Position numbers and translations under genes: made by a program. Shown in pieces: positions 56,845 to 64,000 of a stretch of 64,000 nucleotides of DNA. The first letter of the stretch is position 1. The number at the start of each line of letters is the position of its first letter. Origin of the DNA: Microcebus murinus (Eukaryota; Chordata; Mammalia; Primates; Cheirogaleidae); contig NC_134117.1 in assembly GCF_040939455.1 (NCBI RefSeq), positions 47,461,001-47,525,000 of the forward strand. Reading direction: 5' to 3'. The notes beneath the pieces are model-generated. The model saw only the letters and a program-made list of their open reading frames with translations. It was not told the DNA's origin and made no database searches.

Positions 56845-57110
56845 CCACTGATCTACTTTCTGTCACTATGGTTTTCAAGGATTTCATATAAATAGAATCA
56901 TACAGTACGTTGTCTTTCGTGTCTGGCTTGACTTATTATAATGCTTTGGAGATTCATCCATGTTGTGTATATGAGTATTTCATTCCTTTTTATTGCTAAC
57001 TTGCATTCTACTTATTAATGGATGACCATTTGAGTTATTTACAGTTTGGGGCTGTTACAAATAACGCTGCTATGAACATTTGTGTGCAAGTCTTTGTGTG
57101 GATATAACTT
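56845..57110 (-). mobile_element. L1M 3'-region fragment (minus strand)
   Basis: ATTTCATATAAATAGAATCA, GATTCATCCATGTTGTGTAT, TCATTCCTTTTTATTGCTAA and CGCTGCTATGAACATTTGTG are the reverse complement of the well-known L1M ORF2-end/3' UTR. Confidence 0.88.
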
Positions 57111-57585
57111 TCCAAACTTTTTTTCATGCTTCTTGATTCTTGCAGCCAGATGCCATCGGTTACCAGATATACTATTTGGTTAGTACACACATCAACTGTA
57201 CATCATGCAAATCAAACAAAAGACCAAAAAAGCAAAAAAAAAAAAAAATACAAATGAATGAATTGGATAAAATTCTTTTTGAAATGCTGCAGATTTAGAA
57301 ATATTTATTGCTAGAAATAGCATATTTCAAAAAACACTTGGTGAAAAGGTATATAAAATAAAAAAAGATACCCCCAAAAGTACAAAATAATCACGCTAGT
57401 GGTAAAATGCTGCAAAACTAATTCATGATTATATAAAATACAAAATTAGGTTCAAAGTATTTGGGGGCACATTGGTTACAAAAGTAACCTTTATTTTATG
57501 ATGCCTAATTTAGAATTTTAGGCCAAAAAAGAGAAACTGTGATTAGGCAAGTAGGTTCCAGGCAAATTCCCTTTTGGCCAATTTT
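57111..57585. other. AT-rich unassigned sequence
   Basis: A-run at 57235-57248. No family recognised. Confidence 0.35.
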
Positions 57586-57589
57586 ACTG

Positions 57590-57900
57590 TCAATGGAAAG
57601 GACTTTGTGATTAATTGAATATAGATGGCAAAAGGAGAGGCTGAACCTGGCGTGATTCTCAGGTTTCTCTCGTGGGCTACCAGGTAGATGGAGTTGTCAT
57701 TCATTGGAATGAGAAATCCAGGGAGGGAAGGAGGATTTGTGGTGGCTTTGGGAGAGAGGATAATGAGTTCGGGTTTATTTGTGTTGATCTTGAGCTGCTT
57801 GGGAGGCATCCGAGTAGAGGTGTCCAGCAGGTAGTAAGATTTATGGAGCACAGGGCAGAAGTCTGGCTGGGAGGCATACACAATAAGGGTCCCCTATGGA
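57590..57900 (-). mobile_element. L2 LINE ORF2 fragment (minus strand)
   Basis: GATGGAGTTGTCATTCATTG, GATAATGAGTTCGGGTTTAT and GTAGAGGTGTCCAGCAGGTA match L2 ORF2 in reverse complement. The 112-codon minus frame here still reads as L2 protein fragments (LIILSPKA, TNPPSLPGF). Confidence 0.8.
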
Positions 57901-59136
57901 GACAGAGCCATTAGCACACAGGGGTTTAGACACATGTGGACACACAGGGAGAATTATTGGGGCTGGAAGAGCTCTGTGGGGGACACTAGCTCCAGTGCAA
58001 GAGGACAGGAGGCTTTCCCACCAGCCTTGCCTGAAGGTCTCCAGGTAAAGCTCCTCTTGGTGTTTCGGATGTGTCCACGAGTCCCTATACCTCGGGGCCA
58101 CATGGCTTTGACTTAAAGGGAGTGGGCGATTCCAAGAACACCATGGATTCATTTCTCTCTTTCTCTACATTGGATTTATGTCTGAGTCCAACAGATATTT
58201 AGGAGTTGATGTGTGTTGGAAGCCATAAAGCAAAACTGAAAATCCTGGCTGTCTGAAAACAACCTGCGGGCAAAAGTGTCACTGCTTTGCAGCTCCCTGC
58301 ACGGCAGGTAACATCAGAGGGAGAGGAAGAACATGACAGGTGCCGTGGGTGCCGGTGCTGTCTCCCCACTTCCCACCTCTGGTTTCAGATGTAGCTGTGG
58401 CAGATGGTTCTGGTGAACTCAGACTCGCTTTGTGTATCTTTGTGATGTCCGTCTTGGGTCTTCTCTGATTTTGCAGAGGCTCCCTTGGCCTGTGCTCAAC
58501 GGCAGCCCGGAAATGCAGATGCTCGCAGGAGAAATACTCAATCGTGGGCCTCTGGAGCCAGGGGACACACATTCCAGCTGCCCATCCTTCAGGTGGGCAG
58601 CATCAGAGCCACCCTTCTTCCTGAGGGCCCTGGGTGAGCCACACCCTGTTTCTTACAATGGTGACCTGCATCCTTATATTTTCTTTTCCTCCTCCCTTGT
58701 CTTACTCCCTCATTTGCTCACTCCAGATTCCTGCATTACTTCTCCTGTAAGCTACCCGCACCCAAGTCCTTGCTGCAGACTTTGCTTTTGGAAGGACGTA
58801 TCCAAAGATAGCTAGCTTTGCTCACTCTTCAACAGAGCACTGTCAGCTTGGGTGCTCCCTGCGAGCCTTGGCTGAAGGAAGAGACTGTGGTGTCCCCCAG
58901 AAACAGCAGGCCGCCCAGCCGATGCAGCAACACCCAGCCGAGGGGGCCAGGAGGTGAAGGTGAAGGTGGAAACTGAGGGTGACACGTGGTAGGGGTAGGA
59001 CGTGGGCTGGGTGTGCCGAGGAACACCTGGGAGACTCCCCTGGGGGCCTGCGGAAGTACTTGGTGGCACCTTCGCTGGAGCTGGGATTCCACACCGTCAG
59101 GAATGGGCAATAGCTAGGGAAATACTCCTGACGCCT
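57901..59136. other. GC-richer unassigned sequence
   Basis: No repeat family recognised. Several overlapping frames (58432-58815, 58812-59169) on both strands lack domains or splice context. Confidence 0.4.
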
Positions 59137-59150
59137 AAGACCTGCAGTTG

Positions 59151-59463
59151 GCCGGGCGCGGTGGCTCACGCCTGTAAATCTAGCACTCTGGGAGGCCGAG
59201 GCGGGTGGATTGCTTGAGGTAAGGTGTTCGAAACCAGCCTGAGCAAGAGTGAGACACCGTCCCCGTCTCTACTATAAATAGAAAGAAATTAATTGGCCAA
59301 CTAATATATACACAAAAAATTAGCCGGGCATGGTGGCGCATGCCTGTAGTTCCAGCTGCCCAGGAGTTTGAGGTTGCTGTGAGCTAGGCTGACGCCACGG
59401 CACTCACTCCAGCCTGGCAACAAAGTGAGACCCTGTCTCAAAAAGAAAAAAAAAACAAAAAAA
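59151..59463 (+). mobile_element. Lemur-type Alu SINE with internal deletion
   Basis: Plus-strand dimer. The right arm has lost the segment between GTTCCAGCTGCC and CAGGAGTTTGAGG (about 35-40 bp of the GGGAGGCTGAGGCAGCAGGA region). AAGACCTGCAGTTG / AAGACTTGCAGTTG flanks it (59137-59150, 59464-59477). Confidence 0.97.
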
Positions 59464-59534
59464 AAGACTTGCAGTTGTCAGGATACTCAGGGTTGATGGT
59501 TGTGGAGGCAATGACCAGTGACAGTGGGGAAAAT

Positions 59535-59692
59535 TTTCATCAATTCTCAACTTTTGGTGCACATCAGAATCATCTGAGGAATACAGATGTCCCCAAAGTG
59601 GAATCTCTAGGGGTCTGGCTAGGGGTATTTTGTATTTTGAACCCCCTCCCCAGCTCATACTGATGTCCAGTACAATTTGAGGACCTCGGTTC
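59535..59692 (+). mobile_element. hAT-Charlie-type MITE
   Basis: CAATTCTCAACTTTTGGTGC, ACATCAGAATCATCTGAGGA, ATACAGATG, and GATGTCCAGTACAATTTGAG at the right end match an old hAT MITE. Confidence 0.65.
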
Positions 59693-60835
59693 GACAGTGA
59701 GACAAAAATAAGGCTGAGGACAAAAGTCCGAGGAGGTATTAACCCTTACAAAGCAGGCAGAGAATGAGGGTAGGAGGGAGCTGTCGGAAAGGTAGGAAGT
59801 TTCTCGAGGAGGTAGAGTGAAGCTCAGGAAGGGGAGTGTTGGAAAAGACAGTGCTGGGCAGTTTCAGAAAATCAGTGGGGGCAGATGTCAGATCCCAGCA
59901 GATTAAAGAATGAATTGAAGAGGATAAGGATAAGGGCATACTGTACCGTGTTCACATGGCTCACAGATCAAATCCTGTCTCCCACCAAAACACAGCCACT
60001 CTGTGGAATAGCACACGTGATGGTGAGCGCATAACCTAAGGTTAGTATAATCCCCAGCACCAGGGACACGGTGCTTGTGCCAGCTCTAGAGAATTACTTG
60101 TGGGAATCTCTAATAGATGAAAATCTCCAAGAAATTAAGCAGAAATAATAAACCTTAAAAAAAACCCAAAACAACCAAGCATTTCAGAGCAATGGACACA
60201 AAGAGAGAAATTGTATTTTTATGTTTTAAAATGAGAGCTGTCTAAATAGCACCCTTTCCGCGCTTGGGTGGCGTGCAGGCTGTCCATCCCTGGCATTACG
60301 CCCCATGGGACGCTGCAGCACCAGGAGGAAGAAACAAACCCCTTTCAGAGCATCTCGCCAGCCACATCTGCCTTGCACTGTGGCACTACATCCTCTAGAT
60401 GGCGATAAATCTCCAAAGAACGCCAAGCCTCCCCTCCTGGCTTTAGGTCCTATGGAAAATTGCTTTCTTGGTAGAGAAAAATGAGAGGTATTTCTTTAGA
60501 ATTGACTGGAAGCTGCTGAGAAAGCTCTTCCTTGCCTCTTAGGTCTTGAAAGGCCTTTGAAACACTGGCAAGAGTCCAGCGTCTGGAATATTGAAATCTA
60601 ACTGAGGAAGGAGCATGCTGCATTTCTGAGTGCCCTGGAGCTGGGACCTGGCAGTAGGGGTGGGAGGTCGCAAAGAGCTCCCAGGACAGGCTTCCCTGCT
60701 CCTTAGGGACCACTTGTCTCCCCCAGGCCCTGACGCCTGTGAGTTCTTGCCCTTCTTAGCTGGTGTGTGGCTGTCTGTTCTCCGTAGGATAGCTACTGCC
60801 AATACGAGCCAACCTTCTTGCTTTTGGTTTTTGCA
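59693..60835. other. Unassigned, mostly unique-looking
   Basis: A 118-codon minus frame (60539-60895) has no domain. No repeat recognised. Confidence 0.4.
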
Positions 60836-60837
60836 TT

Positions 60838-61345
60838 TATCCACCATATGCCACAATGTGCCAAGTGCTTTAGAAACCTCATTCCACCCTCTCACGTAGG
60901 TTCTATTATTTTTCCCTTATTCAAATAAGGGAAATACTTGGACAAAGTCACTACAGCTGGGATTTTATTCTAGACCTTGGGTTCTGTTTTTTTTTGGAGA
61001 CAGAGTCTCACTTTGTTGCCCAGGCTAGAGTGAATGCCGTGGCATCAGCCTAGCTCACAGCAACCTCAAACTCCTGGGCTCAAGTGATCCTTCTGCCTCA
61101 GCCTCCTGAGTAGCTGGGTCTACAGACATGCGCCACCATGTCCGGCTAATTTTTTGTGTATATATTAGTTGGCCAATTAATTTCTTTCTATTTATAGTAG
61201 AGACGGGGTCTTGCTCTTGCTCAGGCTGGTTTCGAACTCCTGACCTCGAGCAATTTGCCCGTCACGGTCTCCCAGAGTGCTAGGATTACAGGCGTGAGCC
61301 ACCGCGCCCAGCCTGACCTTGAGTTCTTAATCACTCTGCTGTATT
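60838..61345 (+). repeat. MIR SINE split by an Alu
   Basis: CATATGCCACAATGTGCCAA, GTGCTTTAGAAACCTCATTC and AAGTCACTACAGCTGGGATT precede the Alu, and TTAATCACTCTGCTGTATTA follows it. A perfect 24-bp palindrome replaces the usual MIR text at 60911-60934. Confidence 0.8.
60986..61314 (-). mobile_element. Lemur-type Alu SINE (minus strand)
   Basis: Minus-strand dimer with a short T-run and the lemur linker. GACCTTGGGTTCT / GACCTTGAGTTCT (60973-60985, 61315-61327) is the duplication, within MIR sequence. Confidence 0.97.
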
Positions 61346-61995
61346 ATTGCAAGGACAGTGTATAAAACACTCTCAAACCTCTGGGAAAGAATCTCTGTGA
61401 AGGGTCAGGGCCCAGTAAAGAGTCTCTAGGGAGAGTGGCCCAGGACACGGGAGGATGAGGTGTCCAGGGGCTCACAGTGTCTGAAGGGAGCAAGAGGACA
61501 CCCTGGAGAGGGTAAAAGAGTTCAGAAGAGAACTGAGGCGTGTGTGGGAGACAAGGATAAGATGGCTCTCCTTCCCAATGCTGCCAGGGGCCATTCCACC
61601 TGTGATCTGGGACTGGACTGTTAACCAATGAAGGGCTTCAGGCATTTCAGCTTGATAGTCAATGACTCCCTTGGAAAGCAGTAGGCCAGATGACCTGTTC
61701 AAAGCAGTAAGCGAAAGCAGATTCAATCTGGAAATGGAATTGGCGGTCACTGGCCTATTGTGTGTCTAGGGGCAGGGGACAGCTTTGGTTTCTGACTGTC
61801 AGAGAGAAATATCTCACCTGACACATGAACCAGGAGGGCTTGGGGTCAGGCATGGTGCACATGTCTCTACTGTGAACTTCTTATGGGGAGTCACCAGGGT
61901 GAATGCTCAAGGTATCCTTTGGAGAATGCAATTAATGGAATTGACGTTAGGGAAACTACCTTTTCCCCCAGTTTGCCTTTAGAATGATTAAACAT
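61346..61995. other. Unassigned
   Basis: No family, exon or RNA gene recognised. Confidence 0.4.
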
Positions 61996-61999
61996 GTTA

Positions 62000-62215
62000 A
62001 ACAGTGACCATTTGTTGATTATATGCTTGTTATGTGTCAGCCCCTATAATGAGCCATTTATGTGCACTATCTCATTTAGCTTTCACTCGAAATAAGCGGT
62101 AGTATCTCTGTTCTTCAGAAGAAAAAACTGAGGCTCAGAGTGGTTAAGTAACCCACCCAAGGGCACACAGGAAGTAAGTGGCAGAGCCCTGGTCTCTCTT
62201 ACTCCAAGGCTTTTC
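62000..62215 (+). repeat. MIR SINE, near full length
   Basis: GACCATTTGTTGATTATATG, GTTATGTGTCAGCCCCTATA, AACTGAGGCTCAGAGTGGTT, AAGTAACCCACCCAAGGGCA and GTGGCAGAGCCCTGGTCTC follow complete MIR order. Confidence 0.93.
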
Positions 62216-63245
62216 TCTTACCCACTCTCTTAGGCAGAAGCTTCCTTCTCTGCCTGAAATCAGATCCATTAGCTAAGGCAGAAGCAGAGATGTGCAATGT
62301 TTGTTGGGACTCAGAAGTCACAGTTTCCTCTGTGCCTCCTCAGAGCAGACAAGATTCAGCCTGCAAAGAAGTCAGTGAGATGTACAGAGAGATTTTTAAA
62401 ATCCTAGAACTGTCAGACCTAAGGAATGACAACATTTCTGCTCCCTGGCTATGGCTGTGGGAGAGAGATTTACAAGCCAGAAGGCAGGTCCTGCACTTCT
62501 TGAATGAAAATCCTGAGGCCAAGGAGGGTTGCCTGTTTCTAGTCCTTTGTCTGGCTACGTGGCCGTTATTAACTCTATTAGCACCTTAGTCAACTGGATG
62601 TGCTTAATAGTAGCATTAGCACTGATGAGACAAACTTTGATTGCAGCAGGGGGTTATAGTTGATGGGGCAGCTCAATACTGGTGATCAATGGGGCACCTG
62701 ATGTAGCCACATTTGCCTCCCCTCCCTTGAATTTGCAAGTGCTCTTACCATATTATCAACATCCATCCTAAAGTGCTGTCAATAGCTATTTTCCCTTTTC
62801 CCCCAAGGATCCTGAAATGCTTTGCACGTGTTCCTTCTACTGAAAAATAGAAGCCTGGTGTTATAGTTTATCCCCATTTATGAGATGAATAACCTTAAGA
62901 ACAAATTAGAAGCAGAGCTACGTCTCTGCAGAATGGCCTCCTTTCAAATACCACGCTTCTCTCCAGAGATATAAGAATATACAGAAATACAGAAGGCTTA
63001 TTTATGGAAACATAGAGGAAAACATTTGAAAATACACTTTTATCAGCACTGCATTTTCCTACTTAGCATTAATCCTTGGATTCATTTTTATTCCTTAATA
63101 GAAACACATACCGATGCTAGCAAAGAAAGAAAATTAAAACCTTGTCAATCAAAAATTATTTGGTTATGGAAATGGTTTTATTTAAATATCTTTTTCTGTC
63201 TCTTAGCCTGATTTTTCCTCTCCATATACTTTGGAGAGAAATATT
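62216..63245. other. Unassigned; one acceptor-like open frame
   Basis: TCCTCTGTGCCTCCTCAG (62327-62344) looks like a splice acceptor ahead of an open stretch, but there is no matching donor and no known protein. Considered and not called. Confidence 0.35.
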
Positions 63246-63249
63246 AGGT

Positions 63250-63460
63250 TTCTTCAACCCATGAAATAACAATTATTAAGCTCCTTCTATGCATGTGGCA
63301 CTATTCAAGGCTCTGTAGGGGATACAGGTTTGTGTATATTTTCTTTCCATAAAAGCACTTACAATCTAGCTGGGAAGAAACCTGCCTATCCATGTCTGTG
63401 TCAATGGAGTATCATCGCTTCTATTGTAGTGACAAATAAGAGACACAGATAGGTCCTCTG
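63250..63460 (-). mobile_element. L2 LINE 3' end (minus strand)
   Basis: TTATTAAGCTCCTTCTATGC, GGCTCTGTAGGGGATACAGG and AAGCACTTACAATCTAGCTG follow the reverse complement of the L2 3' end. Confidence 0.75.
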
Positions 63461-63514
63461 GAACTCCACAGGAAGGAAACATCATCATGAGTGTGATGGC
63501 AGAGATGGGTTCTG

Positions 63515-63720
63515 GGGGGTGAAGATCATTCATCCATCCACCCAACAGGTATTTGTTGTGGCAGCCACTGAGCATCTTGCTGGGGTTATGGTGATGGATT
63601 AGAAAAGCTCTTTGAGAAACTCATGACAGTGGGAAACAGATGCATAAATAGCTGATTATAATTCAGCCCAAGATGACTGGGAAAGACTGAGCATTTGTGC
63701 ACAGAGTTGGCCCAGCTAGA
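63515..63720 (-). mobile_element. Second L2/MIR-type 3' end (minus strand)
   Basis: CATTCATCCATCCACCCAAC, AGGTATTTGTTGTGGCAGCC, ACTGAGCATCTTGCTGGGGT and ATGGTGATGGATTAGAAAAG repeat the L2 3'-end order, making two copies head to tail. Confidence 0.65.
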
Positions 63721-63884
63721 GAAAATGGAGCACAGTGGGGCTGACATCCAGCTGGTGTCCCCTCTTCTAGGGGAGACCTGAGAACCACAGGGATTTTGTC
63801 ACCCGCCGGGGAGTCTTTTTGCAAATCTTGCCAAGGCACCATATGTGCCAGTGGCTGCCTTGACTGTGATCATTATTTCTTCTA

Positions 63885-64000
63885 TTTTAAAATTTATTCT
63901 TTAAATTCACATACAATAAAATTCGCTCTTTTGAGTGTACAGTTCTGTGAGTTTTGGTGAATTCATAGAGTTGTGTAAACACTACCAAAATCATGATACA
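63885..64000 (-). mobile_element. L1M 3' end (minus strand), cut by the window edge
   Basis: TTTAAATTCACATACAATAA, GAGTGTACAGTTCTGTGAGT and TAGAGTTGTGTAAACACTAC are the reverse complement of the L1M 3' UTR. It continues beyond the window. Confidence 0.85.

Noticed and set aside
57235..57249. A-run as a retro-insertion tail
   Set aside because: No target duplication or recognisable insert upstream.
58432..59169. Several overlapping frames of 85-127 codons on both strands
   Set aside because: GC-richer DNA with few stops; no domain, no conserved motif, and conflicting frames on both strands.
62290..62589. Open frame with a good splice-acceptor-like tract (CCTCTGTGCCTCCTCAG)
   Set aside because: No donor or partner exon is visible and the protein is not recognisable; part of it resembles an ancient repeat.

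Overview
This window is nuclear DNA from a strepsirrhine primate, almost certainly a Malagasy lemur. The main evidence is the Alu family: most dimeric Alus carry the lemur-type arm with the GAGCAAGAGCGAGACC block and the AAATAGAAAGAAATTAATTG / GGCCAACTAATATATA linker, and they have long A-tails and clean target-site duplications (TSDs). Around them lies ordinary old mammalian repeat DNA: MIR, L2, L1M, MER5A-, MER20- and MER1-type hAT elements, and a Tigger. The genus cannot be fixed from this.

I find no exon, functional RNA gene or promoter that I would defend as part of a host gene. Every long open frame is repeat-derived, microsatellite-derived or lacks any recognisable domain, so the window looks intergenic or deep-intronic.

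Layout. 0.5-2.7 kb: a decayed Tigger transposon holding a MER1-type hAT and two Alus inserted one after the other at the same site. 3-12 kb: Alus, MIRs, an L1M remnant, a solo LTR-like element, two very short poly(A) retro-insertions and a TAATTA-rich block at 7.07-7.26 kb. 12-18 kb: MIR, hAT elements, one Alu and a second TAAT/SOX-motif block at 13.4-13.75 kb. 18-21 kb: L2, then an old 5'-truncated L1 split by an Alu. 22-24 kb: mostly unique AT-rich DNA. 24.27-24.66 kb: a compound microsatellite with 318 nt of uninterrupted pyrimidine. 25-29.8 kb: a third short retro-insertion, two tandem perfect hairpins at 27.94-28.01 kb and L2. 29.9-36.2 kb: three class I-type solo LTRs with 4-bp TSDs, the last beside a (GA)n tract. 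37-39.4 kb: L2 and a nest of older LTR-like repeats. 41-48.7 kb: Alus, a tiny L1 3' end, and a 2.6-kb L1 with recognisable reverse-transcriptase coding and a nested Alu. 48.7-64 kb: MER5A, a small mariner-like MITE with well-kept terminal inverted repeats, AluJ copies, a palindrome cluster, two groups of CCAAT motifs, L1M, L2 and MIR.

No novel gene system is visible. The points most worth checking are the homeodomain-motif blocks at 7.1 and 13.5 kb, the MITE at 49.95 kb, several perfect short palindromes that look like template-switch mutations, the three micro-retro-insertions and the long polypyrimidine tract. All family names come from recognition by eye; subfamily names are given only where I am reasonably sure.
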